A stretch of DNA of 64,000 bases from Anaerolineales bacterium (GCA_016789365.1 JAEURH010000001.1:38211-102210), one strand, 5' to 3'; positions 43,643 through 51,918 are shown, numbered from the stretch's first letter. Notes: generated from the letters alone by a model not told the origin. Translations and numbers: made by a program.

Positions 43643-43951
43643 TCAATCCATGTGCGCCACAATGCGTTGATGCGCAGTTTCCACATCCATATCTAACACA
43701 GAAATTAATTTATCACGTCCAGCTTCGCCAGCCACAATCTCTACACGAGACTTTGGCACGCCGAGTACATCCGCCAAAAAGGCGATTAATTCCGCATTGG
43801 TTTGAGCATCTTCCGCATCCGCCGCAATGTGCACTTTGATTGTGCCATCGTTCATCATGCTCACAATTTGATTACGGCTGGCACGCGGAGTCACCCGCAC
43901 TGCCAATGCTGAACCGCGTTTTCCGTCACTTAAGTTAAATTTTCTAGCCAT
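43643..43951 (-). CDS. DUF167 (YggU) family protein
   Basis: A 102-residue protein with the family pattern LAVRVTPRASRNQIV, then IKVHIAADAEDAQTNAELIAFLADVLGVPKSRVEIVAGEAGRDK-type content (an NxxLIxFLA helix and a strand ending in G-x-x-x-R-x-K). The function of YggU is not known. It is 11 bases downstream of yggT, and yggS is the next coding gene on the same strand, as in many bacteria, so this is the conserved YggS/YggT/YggU neighbourhood. Confidence 0.92.
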   Translation of the reverse strand: MARKFNLSDGKRGSALAVRVTPRASRNQIVSMMNDGTIKVHIAADAEDAQTNAELIAFLADVLGVPKSRVEIVAGEAGRDKLISVLDMDVETAHQRIVAHMD

Positions 43952-43962
43952 GTTTCACCTCG

Positions 43963-44223
43963 TTACGAAAGAAGGAATATTATCAAAATTCGAGAAAGAA
44001 AATCAACTGCTAATATCAAAATTAACGGGCTGAAATCTAACCCGCCCGCGCTAGGTAACAAATTGCGAATCGGATTCAAAAACGGAGCCACAATTCTATC
44101 TAACGCCTCACGGATTGGATGATAAGGCGGAAGCACAAAGGAAAGTAAAGCAGAGCCAATCACAACCCAAATAAAAGTTTGTGAAACAATCCGAATAAAC
44201 AAAACCAAAAAATCAACCGACAT
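43963..44223 (-). CDS. YggT family membrane protein
   Basis: An 86-residue protein with two membrane segments (FLVLFIRIVSQTFIWVVIGS and LILILAVDFLSRILIIFL) and the YggT loop HPIREALDRIVAPFLNPIRN. In other bacteria YggT-type proteins help cell division or membrane integrity. GGAGG precedes the ATG. It is followed by the DUF167 gene. Confidence 0.92.
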   Translation of the reverse strand: MSVDFLVLFIRIVSQTFIWVVIGSALLSFVLPPYHPIREALDRIVAPFLNPIRNLLPSAGGLDFSPLILILAVDFLSRILIIFLLS

Positions 44224-44247
44224 TCATCCTCCGTTTATTTTATAAAT

Positions 44248-44340
44248 GAGTGCGTCGCGCTACATACCTTAAACTCGTTTTTCAAAACCACTAAATCCAT
44301 TTCTTAGATAACTTCACAATCCAAAGCGCGACGCACCCCT
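44248..44340. repeat. Palindromic element, GGTGCGTCGCGC family, copy 2
   Basis: GAGTGCGTCGCGC (44248-44260) and GCGCGACGCACCCCT (44326-44340) are the inverted arms. The centre of about 65 bases is A/T-rich and different from the other copies. It lies between yggS and yggT. Confidence 0.85.
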
Positions 44341-44368
44341 TAGCACTTGAGAAAATTAATTAAAAAAT

Positions 44369-44397
44369 CTCTGTGCGCTCTGTGCCTCTGTGGCAAA
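44369..44397. repeat. Half copy of the CTCTGTGGC element
   Basis: CTCTGTGCGCTCTGTGCCTCTGTGGC matches the right arm of the elements at 47184 and 54659, but no left arm is present. It ends just before the yggS stop codon. Confidence 0.55.
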
Positions 44398-44398
44398 A

Positions 44399-45121
44399 TT
44401 ATTTTCTCTCACCAACAATCGCCGTACCAACTCGCACAAACGTCGCGCCTTCTTCTACTGCCACTTCATAATCCAAACTCGTACCCATCGAAAGTTCTGA
44501 AAAATCCACTTGCGGAAATTGCTTCATTAAAAATTCTTGCAAGCGTTTCATCTTCACAAAAAACGGACGAGAAAACTCAGCATCATCACCAAGTGGTGGC
44601 ATCGCCATCAAACCACGAACTTGCAAATTTGGCAAAGTCAAAATTTCGTTCAACTCAACTATCAACTCATTCCAACGAGTTTCGTCAAACGCATCCCAGC
44701 CACCTTTGCTTTCTTCACCACCAACATTGAACTCCAACAAAACTGGCAACTTCCGTTTGGCTTCACCACAAAATCTATCCAACCGTTTGGCAAGTTTGAT
44801 GCTATCTAACGAATGCAAAAAGTTAAAGTGCTCAGCCACCAACTGCGCCTTACGGCTCTGCACGTGACCAATCATGTGCCATTCTACCGCAGAAAAACTT
44901 GACAATGATTGAATTTTCGTAACACCTTCTTCGGCATAATTCTCGCCCAAAATTTTCGCGCCCGCCTCAATCGCCGCTTGCACTACTTCCACAGGTTGAG
45001 ATTTTGTGACAACGACTAACTTCACCGACTCAGGATTCCGCCCCGCCTTTTTTGCAGAAATAGCGATTTTCTCTAGCGTAGATTCATATCTCTCTTTGAT
45101 TTGCTTGACCAATTCACTCAT
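44399..45121 (-). CDS. YggS/PLPBP-family pyridoxal-phosphate homeostasis protein
   Basis: A 240-residue TIM-barrel PLP-binding protein of the alanine-racemase N-terminal type. The PLP lysine is in VKLVVVTKSQPVEVV, followed by GENYAEE, WHMIGHVQSRKAQ (the family IGHLQxNK box) and, late, ELSMGTSLDYEVAVEEGATFVRVGTAIVG. It has no racemase activity in known members and keeps PLP in balance. Next to YggT and DUF167. Confidence 0.95.
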   Translation of the reverse strand: MSELVKQIKERYESTLEKIAISAKKAGRNPESVKLVVVTKSQPVEVVQAAIEAGAKILGENYAEEGVTKIQSLSSFSAVEWHMIGHVQSRKAQLVAEHFNFLHSLDSIKLAKRLDRFCGEAKRKLPVLLEFNVGGEESKGGWDAFDETRWNELIVELNEILTLPNLQVRGLMAMPPLGDDAEFSRPFFVKMKRLQEFLMKQFPQVDFSELSMGTSLDYEVAVEEGATFVRVGTAIVGERK

Positions 45122-45197
45122 ACCCTAATTTTACCCCGCCTCATGCCCCGCCTTCAACCTGTTTGCTGAACCTCAACATTTTATTTCGCTTGATGCC

Positions 45198-45289
45198 GGA
45201 GTGCGTCGCACCTCATTGTCTGAATAACTTGCTAATGGGCAAATCCTCTTGTTAGAAAAATTTCCAATACAAAGTAGTGCGACGCACCC
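45198..45289. repeat. Palindromic element, GGTGCGTCGCGC family, copy 3
   Basis: GGAGTGCGTCGCACC (45198-45212) and GTGCGACGCACCC (45277-45289) are the arms, between pgeF and yggS. The arm core GTGCGTCGC is shared with copies 1 and 2; the centre is not. Confidence 0.85.
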
Positions 45290-45295
45290 ACTTAA

Positions 45296-46075
45296 TCAAT
45301 TCAACGCCATCAACACCCCAAACCTGCCTGTCTTTCCTTTTTCGGCACGGTGTGAAAACCAATCATCTAAATGACAAGCCGTGCACAAACCTGAAACTTG
45401 AATATGCTCCACGCCAACATTTTTTAATTGAATCACATTCGCAGTCCACAAATCAAGATACAGTTTGTTATCTCGCATTTGCAAAACTTTTTCAGAATCA
45501 TCTTTATATTTTTCACGGAATTGTAAAGCCACATCTTCGCCAATTTCATAATGGTCAACAGATATAGATGGACCAATTCCAGCGATGATGTTTTCAGGTT
45601 TGCAGTTGTAATGCTCCACCATCGCATTCACTGTTACTTCAGCCACACCTTTGACAGTTCCCATCCAACCTGCATGTGAAAGCGCAATGACTCCTTCTTT
45701 TGGGTCGTGAAACAAAAGCGGAACACAATCGGCATAGCGCATGAACAATGAAACTTCGGGGTTGTCAGTTAAGAGAATATCCGCTTTTTGAATGGGTTGA
45801 TTGACGGGGCGCGGGCTGTCAGCCAAGATAATGTCCACTCCGTGAACCAAGTGTGCATCATGTAATGAAGCGGGGTTTTTATCAAGAGAATCAAATACAC
45901 GCTTGCGATTCTCTATCACACGAGTCTGTTCATCACCCACTGAAATACTTAAGTTTAATGATTCCCATGGCTCTGGGCTCACACCACCATGACGTGTAAA
46001 AACACCATGCGTGATGGCTGATGAAAATATATCGAACTGATAAAAGCGCAGTCCGTTTTTTTGTTGAAAGGGCAT
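45296..46075 (-). CDS. pgeF: Peptidoglycan editing factor PgeF (YfiH, multicopper-oxidase-like laccase domain)
   Basis: A 259-residue protein that in other bacteria removes wrongly placed amino acids from peptidoglycan precursors; older names are polyphenol oxidase and laccase. Motifs: GVFTRHGGVS, LVHGVDI (His), RYADCVPLLFHDP (Cys), LSHAGWMGTVKGV (His) and the late CTACHLDDWFSHR. The start at 46075 (MPFQQKNG) has AAAGGTAA upstream; the longer frame runs through a palindromic element. Its place beside yggS and yggT matches the common bacterial order. Confidence 0.93.
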   Translation of the reverse strand: MPFQQKNGLRFYQFDIFSSAITHGVFTRHGGVSPEPWESLNLSISVGDEQTRVIENRKRVFDSLDKNPASLHDAHLVHGVDIILADSPRPVNQPIQKADILLTDNPEVSLFMRYADCVPLLFHDPKEGVIALSHAGWMGTVKGVAEVTVNAMVEHYNCKPENIIAGIGPSISVDHYEIGEDVALQFREKYKDDSEKVLQMRDNKLYLDLWTANVIQLKNVGVEHIQVSGLCTACHLDDWFSHRAEKGKTGRFGVLMALN

Positions 46076-46094
46076 TTGTTTACCTTTTGTAAAA

Positions 46095-46147
46095 CGTCCC
46101 GCAGGTTTAATTGATAAATAAAAACATTTAATCAAACCTGCGGGACG
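46095..46147. repeat. Hairpin element with GTCCCGCAGG/CCTGCGGGAC arms
   Basis: CGTCCCGCAGGTTTAATT is inverted as AATCAAACCTGCGGGACG. It lies between pgeF and the DUF2085 gene. It has the same layout as 16005-16063, where the stem reads CCCGAAGG/CCTTCGGG. Confidence 0.8.
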
Positions 46148-46153
46148 GTGATA

Positions 46154-47167
46154 TTAATTTTCGGTTGTGTTATTGACAGCGAATTTTTTGATGTAATACT
46201 GGCGTGTTTCGTTCATTGATTCTTCGATGTTTGGATAAGCAAACCATGCTGTAAATAAGCCGAACAAACCGCCAGTGAGTGAACGTAAAAATGGTGTGCT
46301 TTCACGGTATGGGATGAGTGATGAAAGCCATTCCCATTCAAATTGACTTAAGAGTTGTGAAAAACCATCTAAACCAATAGGAGCGATGCCGAGCAAAATC
46401 CATGCGAGCCAATGTAATGATTTTGCTTTACGTCCTGTTAATCCAAACACAATGCCGAAACCTAAAATAGCAAAGTAGATAGCAACATCACGTTGGCATA
46501 ATGCAGTTTTGTAGCCGACAGTTTCGTCGCCAACATAATTGCGGGCTTCAAAACGTGATGTGCTGTATGGGTCATCTAAGTTGGTGATGCCTGAAACTTG
46601 TTCAAAAGTTTTTACATTGGCTACATTTGCTTCTGCTAATGGATAATAAGGTTGCTCGCCATATAAAAAGAAAGAACGAAATGCAAATTGATGGCACAGT
46701 GGTTTATACATGCGATAAATGACATTGGCGGGCGCATCTAAGCCAAGCCACATTAAAGTGGGGGCAAGCATGGGCAAGCCGACATAAAACAGCATGAATA
46801 AATTTAATAATAATAAATATCTTTTTGAAATCCAGAATGAGATTTTATCGCCAGTGGTCACAGTTTTTCCTTTTTCGATACGCATTTTGTAAATGGGGTC
46901 TTCTAATTTTTCAAGTTGATTTTTTCTATCGGATGCCGCGCCGAGTGTCATTTGTAATTTTTGTTTGGTGACAGCACCTTTGAGGGTAAATGGTCCCGCT
47001 TCTAGCACGGGGACAACTTTATTGTATTTCGCTTTGAGTAACTCATCCGAATCAATATCTACTTCAATGAGGCGATGCGGAAATTGAGATTGTAATTCAT
47101 TCAAATCATTTTTGATTTGGTCGCAGGCGGGGTTATTTTTTTGGGTATATAGAGTCACATTCAGCAT
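46154..47167 (-). CDS. Glutaredoxin-like domain fused to DUF2085 membrane protein
   Basis: A 337-residue protein. Residues 1-80 are a thioredoxin-fold DUF836/glutaredoxin-like domain (NVTLYTQKNNPACDQIKNDL, YNKVVPVLEAGPFTLKG), with one Cys where a CxxC would be (monothiol). After a linker, about five TM segments follow (LLLLNLFMLFYVGLPMLAP onward) with the DUF2085 signature: RMYKPLCHQFAFRSFFLYG and TALCQRDVAIYFAILG. The conserved CHQ and LCxRD residues suggest a metal, haem or thiol function. It is next to ccdA on the same strand, which suggests redox or disulfide exchange. The function is not known. Confidence 0.83.
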   Translation of the reverse strand: MLNVTLYTQKNNPACDQIKNDLNELQSQFPHRLIEVDIDSDELLKAKYNKVVPVLEAGPFTLKGAVTKQKLQMTLGAASDRKNQLEKLEDPIYKMRIEKGKTVTTGDKISFWISKRYLLLLNLFMLFYVGLPMLAPTLMWLGLDAPANVIYRMYKPLCHQFAFRSFFLYGEQPYYPLAEANVANVKTFEQVSGITNLDDPYSTSRFEARNYVGDETVGYKTALCQRDVAIYFAILGFGIVFGLTGRKAKSLHWLAWILLGIAPIGLDGFSQLLSQFEWEWLSSLIPYRESTPFLRSLTGGLFGLFTAWFAYPNIEESMNETRQYYIKKFAVNNTTEN

Positions 47168-47183
47168 AATGAACCTTATTTAG

Positions 47184-47270
47184 CCACAGAGAACACTGAG
47201 TTTTTTTGAGAAAACATTGGCGATCTAAAATTGTTCTTCTCATTTTTCTCTGTGACCTCTGTGGCTATTT
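47184..47270. repeat. Palindromic element, GCCACAGAG/CTCTGTGGC family, copy 1
   Basis: TAGCCACAGAGAACACTGAG and CTCTGTGACCTCTGTGGCTA are the inverted ends. It fills the gap between ccdA and the DUF2085 fusion gene. A larger copy lies at 54659-54849. Confidence 0.8.
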
Positions 47271-47277
47271 TTTTATT

Positions 47278-48000
47278 TTATAGTCCAAAATCAACCCAGA
47301 AGAATTGACCTTGTTGAGCGATGAGGGCGAAAACACCTGTCATTAACATTGCACCAATGATAACAAGAACGATGCCCATGATAATTTCAACATAGCGCAT
47401 GGTCTTTTTGTATTTTTGCAAGATAGTTGTCACCCAGCCAATGCCTAAGGCGGCTACCAAAAATGGGATTCCCAGACCAATTGAGTAGAAAGAAAGAAGC
47501 GTCGCTCCTTGTGAAATTGAACCCCCGTTGATGGCGAGTGTCAAAATAGCACCGAGAACGGGTCCCACACAGGGAGACCATCCTGCTGAAAAGAAAACGC
47601 CCATTAATGCAGAAGATAAATATCCAAGTTTGGGGTCTGGGGCTTGTTGTACGCGTGTATCGTAAGAAAGGAATGGGATGTGCAATAAACCAATCATGTG
47701 CAAGCCAAAGACGATAACAACCGCGCCGCCAATTCGTGCTAGCCATAAACGTAAATCATAAAGTAACGCGCCTGCATACGAAGCGGCGACACCTAACAAA
47801 ACAAATACGATGCTAAAGCCTAATACAAAGGCTACGCCGTGTGAAAATGTGAGCCAGCGATTTGGTTCGCCACCAGCACTGACAGCCCGCCCACCTAAAT
47901 AACCAACATAGGCAGGGACAAGTGAAAATACGCAAGGTGACAAAAATGATGCCAAGCCTGCCAGTAATGCTAACCAAACTGTGATTTGAGAAATATCCAT
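47278..48000 (-). CDS. ccdA: CcdA-type cytochrome c biogenesis / thiol-disulfide transporter
   Basis: A 240-residue protein with six membrane segments that carries reducing electrons across the membrane to thioredoxin-like partners. The two catalytic cysteines are in GLASFLSPCVFSLVPAYVGY and FSAGWSPCVGPVLGAILTLA, exactly the CcdA/DsbD-beta repeats. GAAAGAG lies before the ATG. It is followed on the same strand by a glutaredoxin-DUF2085 fusion, a possible partner. Confidence 0.94.
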   Translation of the reverse strand: MDISQITVWLALLAGLASFLSPCVFSLVPAYVGYLGGRAVSAGGEPNRWLTFSHGVAFVLGFSIVFVLLGVAASYAGALLYDLRLWLARIGGAVVIVFGLHMIGLLHIPFLSYDTRVQQAPDPKLGYLSSALMGVFFSAGWSPCVGPVLGAILTLAINGGSISQGATLLSFYSIGLGIPFLVAALGIGWVTTILQKYKKTMRYVEIIMGIVLVIIGAMLMTGVFALIAQQGQFFWVDFGL

Positions 48001-48027
48001 AAAATCTCTTTCAAAATTATAGTCTTT

Positions 48028-48169
48028 AGAGGCTGTTTAATAATTCAAAATTCACCAGAGATAAACGGAGATAAACGTAGATTTTTGAGAAAGTCTAAGA
48101 AATTAATGCTTAAGACTCTGTTCATCTTTGTTCATCTCTGGTTAAAAAATAGTTCTTAAAAAGCCTCTT
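48028..48169. repeat. Palindromic element, GAGATAAACGGAGATGAACG family, copy 2
   Basis: Left AGAGGCTGTTTAATAATTCA and ACCAGAGATAAACGGAGATAA; right TTCATCTCTGGTTAAAAAAT and TTAAAAAGCCTCT. It aligns with 23179-23318 along its whole length, arms and centre, about 25 kb away. With the next element it fills the 307-base gap before the L,D-transpeptidase gene. Confidence 0.85.
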
Positions 48170-48184
48170 AGGGTCTTTTTTATT

Positions 48185-48306
48185 AGGCCTCTTGCATAAG
48201 TAAAAAATTTATATATCATCGGCGTTAGAGAACGCCTTCTACACGAGAAAAAAATAATATTTTATTGGGTAGTGTGCGCTCTCTAGCGCACTTTTGCAAG
48301 AAGTCT
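48185..48306. repeat. MITE-like element with 17-bp terminal inverted repeats
   Basis: AGGCCTCTTGCATAAGT at the left and ACTTTTGCAAGAAGTCT at the right are inverted with 14 of 17 matches. Inside are two perfect hairpins, GGCGTTAGAGAACGCC and GTGCGCTCTCTAGCGCAC. It has no coding sequence and ends two bases before the L,D-transpeptidase stop. Confidence 0.7.
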
Positions 48307-48307
48307 A

Positions 48308-49462
48308 TTAATTAAATTTTGTTTCTCGTGAGTTAACAATCGTGCCATGCTCTGGCAGGCTACGGCGTTCTTCGCCTGCGGCAAGTGACACATACGGAGA
48401 TGTCCAACGGAAAATCCATTTCGCATCGTCAGGAGTCACATTCACACAACCATGTGAACGTTTTTCACCAAAAGCATTATGCCAATGTGCGCCATGAATC
48501 GCAACGCCACCTTGAATAAACGTACACCATGGCACTGCTGGAGTTGAATAACCTGCTGATTCATTTCCAGCGGTCATATTCTTTGAAATAATTTTCCAGT
48601 GTGTTAATAATGTACCCGCTGGTGTGGCGTATGTATCTACAATTTCACCAGTTACGGGGTCAAAACTTTTGCCACTAGAAACTTTACAGAAAAATACTTC
48701 GCGTCCACTTTCATAACAAGATAAAGTTTGATAATCCAAATCTAATGAAATCGTTTTTTCATTTGGGTCAACGTTTGGGCTAATCATAGAAACATCATCA
48801 TCGGTTAAAACTTTGAAACCTGCGCCATCGCCCCAAAAATATTCGCCATATCCGCCACCATAGCCATAACCACGTCCGTTGGCATCTTCATTCCAACGAT
48901 ATTCAGGGAAGCCATTCACTGTGCGGACTTGGTCAATCCATACCACTTGACCATAATACAAACGTGGTGGGAAGTTATAAACAATGTGGTCTTGTAACCA
49001 TGGAGAGGCGACAACGCCTTCGTGCGCTAAATCTACATACGGTACGGTCACTTCTGCAAAAAATCCTTGACCATTCGGCAATTCCGTCAATGGCGTGTTT
49101 GGGATATTTTTTGTGCGTTGAAGCACCGAACCATAAATATAACCTTGTGGCGTTTCAACATATTTTTGATTGGTCAGACCACCAATCACATTGCCGACAA
49201 CTTCACGTCCCCACTCAACCAAAGTATCCGCGCCTAATTTTCCAATGGATGTATTTAAGTTAGGGTCATTGGTCGGTCTGCTTCGTAAATCAATATCAGG
49301 GTCTGTCACGCGCCCGATAATTTCACTCGCAGGGAATTGTGGCAAGCGTTTTGGCGTAGCAAAATATTCATAATTCGGAAGTAAATACGGCTTGAATGCC
49401 AAAGCACTCAACCCTAAACCTGTTAGTTTCAAAAAATCACGACGAGAAATTTTTCTTTTCAT
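48308..49462 (-). CDS. L,D-transpeptidase (YkuD) with Tat signal
   Basis: A 384-residue exported enzyme. The N-terminus MKRKISRRDFLKLTGLGLSA is a twin-arginine signal. Two SH3-like segments follow (IDLRSRPTNDPNLNTSIGKL and PYVDLAHEGVV), then the YkuD domain from about residue 235 (KTISLDLDYQTLSCYESGRE). The catalytic motif is AIHGAHWH followed by KRSHGCVNVTPDDAKW with the nucleophile Cys. It makes 3-3 cross-links or attaches proteins to peptidoglycan. Export by Tat is unusual for this family elsewhere but occurs in related bacteria. Confidence 0.92.
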   Translation of the reverse strand: MKRKISRRDFLKLTGLGLSALAFKPYLLPNYEYFATPKRLPQFPASEIIGRVTDPDIDLRSRPTNDPNLNTSIGKLGADTLVEWGREVVGNVIGGLTNQKYVETPQGYIYGSVLQRTKNIPNTPLTELPNGQGFFAEVTVPYVDLAHEGVVASPWLQDHIVYNFPPRLYYGQVVWIDQVRTVNGFPEYRWNEDANGRGYGYGGGYGEYFWGDGAGFKVLTDDDVSMISPNVDPNEKTISLDLDYQTLSCYESGREVFFCKVSSGKSFDPVTGEIVDTYATPAGTLLTHWKIISKNMTAGNESAGYSTPAVPWCTFIQGGVAIHGAHWHNAFGEKRSHGCVNVTPDDAKWIFRWTSPYVSLAAGEERRSLPEHGTIVNSRETKFN

Positions 49463-49549
49463 AAAGCACCTTTATTATTTAAGCATACCTGCAAACAAAA
49501 TCAACGTCAATCAGAGAGTTAATGCAAATTAATATTATCTGTTTGCTCT

Positions 49550-49595
49550 TGCAGGGTCTGTGACCCTGCATTTTATACGGCGGTCACAGACCGCC
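49550..49595. repeat. Double hairpin (GGTCTGTGACC / GGTCACAGACC)
   Basis: TGCAGGGTCTGTGACCCTGCA (two arms around TCTGTGA) and GGCGGTCACAGACCGCC form two hairpins nine bases apart. Their loops are complementary to each other (GGTCTGTGACC versus GGTCACAGACC), so the pair may also fold together. It lies between the esterase and L,D-transpeptidase genes. Confidence 0.7.
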
Positions 49596-49611
49596 TTTCA
49601 GCCACCACAAA

Positions 49612-50283
49612 TTAATATTGCAAAAATTCTTCCAAAGCCTTCATACCATTAGAGCCAAGTTTATGACCAACTTCATCTTCCACAAATGTTACCTCAGCAC
49701 CTGCTTGCTGAAATAAATTTACAGCCTCATGCGCGCGGTCAATGGTCACAGTTTCATCTTTTGTGCCGTGCGCCACAAAAACTTTTTTATCAGTCAACGG
49801 TTTTTGAGCAATGTATTCATCCAACCCAGATGGGACAAAACCTGCTAGCACTCCCATTTTTCTGATTCGATTTGGATGAACAAGACCTAACACACTGACC
49901 ATCGCCGCACCTTGACTGAACCCGACTACATCAAACTGATTCGCTTCTATCTTAAGTGAAGTTGTGTACTCATCTACAAGCCGAATCAAATCGTCAGCCG
50001 ATGACTCAAGCATGTGGAGAGCAGGCTTGCCGAAGTCCGTTTGAAGCGGATGTTTTTCCACATCACGCCATGAATATCCAAATGGCTGTGCAATAAATGG
50101 CGCACGCGGAGCGATAATCAAATACGAAGTTGAAAATTTTCTGCCGAACACCCACATCGAATTTTCATCACCCGTGATGCCGTGAATCATCAATAATACT
50201 TTTGGGTTTTCAATGGTTGATTGACGAACTCGTAAGGTCCAGTTGTTGAATGTTATTAGGTCAGTCTTCGTCGCGGTTTGCAC
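49612..50283 (-). CDS. Alpha/beta-hydrolase (phospholipase/carboxylesterase type)
   Basis: A 223-residue serine hydrolase. The oxyanion region is VLLMIHGITGDENSMW, the nucleophile Ser is in DVVGFSQGAAMVS, the Asp in FVAHGTKDETV and the His in DEVGHKLGSNG. The size and the layout resemble the YpfH/carboxylesterase group acting on short esters or lysophospholipids. The start is GTG at 50283, inside the preceding small gene (23-base overlap). It is third in an operon behind a patatin and a small membrane protein, so a lipid-related job is likely. Confidence 0.9.
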   Translation of the reverse strand: MQTATKTDLITFNNWTLRVRQSTIENPKVLLMIHGITGDENSMWVFGRKFSTSYLIIAPRAPFIAQPFGYSWRDVEKHPLQTDFGKPALHMLESSADDLIRLVDEYTTSLKIEANQFDVVGFSQGAAMVSVLGLVHPNRIRKMGVLAGFVPSGLDEYIAQKPLTDKKVFVAHGTKDETVTIDRAHEAVNLFQQAGAEVTFVEDEVGHKLGSNGMKALEEFLQY

Positions 50284-50494
50284 GTTTCACAATCCAATCC
50301 AGCCCGTAGAGGGCGATAAAAATTAAAGCAATCGGCACGAAAGCGCCAAGCAGACAAAGAAAACCTGTGACCGCCGCACCAAAACCATAGATGAGCCAAA
50401 TTAATCCAAGCCCGACCACAAACAAAAGAAATAACGCGCCAATAATGAGACGCACGTTTGTATCTTTTATGTATTTGCGTAAGTCGCGACTCAT
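50261..50494 (-). CDS. Small two-TM membrane protein
   Basis: A 77-residue protein with two hydrophobic segments (LIIGALFLLFVVGLGLIWLI and AAVTGFLCLLGAFVPIALIF) and charged ends (MSRDLRKYIKD, KRANRDED). The ATG overlaps the patatin stop (ATGA), and its 3' end overlaps the hydrolase start, so it is translationally linked to both. The family is not recognised. Confidence 0.8.
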   Translation of the reverse strand: MSRDLRKYIKDTNVRLIIGALFLLFVVGLGLIWLIYGFGAAVTGFLCLLGAFVPIALIFIALYGLDWIVKRANRDED

Positions 50495-51372
50495 TTAATA
50501 AACTCCGAAATTTTTCTGCGCGCGCGTGACATCCACGAAGTGACTCGTTTTATTTCTGGCAACATTTCTTCTAATGCTTGCTCACCTCGATTTGCTAAAT
50601 CTGCTACATCTACTTCATCAAGTATCTCAACATGATGCACATCTGGGCGAACAATAACATCAGGCTTATCAATTTGCAATCGCAAATATGCTACTGCGCG
50701 GCTACCTGCATCTACTGAACGCAAAAATACATCTAATGATTGTGCTAATGAGATTCTTGAAATTCTTTCTATAATTTGTCTTGGAAAAATACTTGGTACA
50801 GGAATTGTGTATCCGCGAATAGGTGTATCTAATGGGTCTGTTAAAGCGACAGCCACAATTGGTAAATCAGGAGATAACATGCGTGCCACCGAAACAGGGA
50901 CGGGATTCAAAACGCCACCATCTATCAAACTCCAATCATTTACATACTGCACAGGAAAAATGCCGGGAAGTGCAATGGTAGCAAGAATGGCTTGTGTAAG
51001 ACTACCTTCAGAAAGAATCACTTCGGTGCCATTTTTCAAATCCACAGCGGTAACGGCACACGGGATTCTTAAATCGTCAAATGTTTTTTCGCCTAATATT
51101 TCATTCAACAAACTTCGGACACCGTGTAACCCAAGCAAAGAGGGTCCATCCTGTGCGCCACGAACAAACAAACTCTTTTGAGCTAAAGATTCAAATTTGC
51201 TTTGAATTTCATCAGGGCTAAAACCCACTGCATATAAAATACCAACTAGTCCACCAAAACTGGTGCCAGCAATTGATTTAATTTGATAACCTTCTTTTTC
51301 TAAACGGCGAAGTACACCAATGTGCGCGTTGCCTTTCGCGCCTCCGCCACCGAGTGCTAATGCTATTTCCAT
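50491..51372 (-). CDS. Patatin-like phospholipase
   Basis: A 293-residue lipid acyl hydrolase. The oxyanion loop is LALGGGGAKGNAHIGVL, the nucleophile elbow IAGTSFGGLVG (GxSxG) and the catalytic Asp is in WSLIDGGVLNPVPV. No signal peptide; likely cytoplasmic or peripheral. AAAGGT precedes the ATG. It is the first gene of a three-gene operon with the small membrane protein and the esterase. Confidence 0.94.
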   Translation of the reverse strand: MEIALALGGGGAKGNAHIGVLRRLEKEGYQIKSIAGTSFGGLVGILYAVGFSPDEIQSKFESLAQKSLFVRGAQDGPSLLGLHGVRSLLNEILGEKTFDDLRIPCAVTAVDLKNGTEVILSEGSLTQAILATIALPGIFPVQYVNDWSLIDGGVLNPVPVSVARMLSPDLPIVAVALTDPLDTPIRGYTIPVPSIFPRQIIERISRISLAQSLDVFLRSVDAGSRAVAYLRLQIDKPDVIVRPDVHHVEILDEVDVADLANRGEQALEEMLPEIKRVTSWMSRARRKISEFIK

Positions 51373-51444
51373 TTATAACCTTTCGGATGTCCTGATGAGA
51401 TTAATAGAAAGAATTTTACCTAAAAATCCCCTAAACTTAATATT

Positions 51445-51918
51445 TTATTTATGCTTAACTTGAAACGGAATCATCATCAAAAACCCCAATGCGATAATTC
51501 CTTGACCAATTAACACACCCGTCGCTTGCCATGGACCAAAATATGGTACTTGCGGAAAAGGATGCGAACCCATGCCGAAAATATCTGCCAAGCCTGCAAA
51601 TGCAGTGAAGACATAACCCGTAGCCGCCAAGCGTGAACCAATATCCGAAATGATGGTGCGTTCAAGATTCCACCACAACGCATGAAGCGATATATAGCCA
51701 CCCAAGCAAATCATTGCTAACCCAATCAAAAAAACAATGATTTGCACAAAGCCAACAACTTCACTGCGGTCTAAGCCAAATAAATCGGGTTTGGCACCAA
51801 TGGCAAAGATAATTAAACCAATCCATGCGATACCTAAACCAACGCGCGTGCGTGGAGTAACGGCATCATCAATACGAGGTGTGGTTTGAACAGGTGTGGA
51901 AGCGGGAAGATTTGACAT
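51445..51918 (-). CDS. Four-TM membrane protein of unknown function
   Basis: A 157-residue protein. A Pro/Thr-rich cytoplasmic start (residues 1-25) is followed by hydrophobic segments VGLGIAWIGLIIFAIG, VGFVQIIVFLIGLAMICLGG, LAATGYVFTAFAGLADIFG and GVLIGQGIIALGFLMMIPF. I do not recognise the family. No Shine-Dalgarno is seen. The 117 bases before the next gene show nothing recognisable. Confidence 0.75.
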   Translation of the reverse strand: MSNLPASTPVQTTPRIDDAVTPRTRVGLGIAWIGLIIFAIGAKPDLFGLDRSEVVGFVQIIVFLIGLAMICLGGYISLHALWWNLERTIISDIGSRLAATGYVFTAFAGLADIFGMGSHPFPQVPYFGPWQATGVLIGQGIIALGFLMMIPFQVKHK

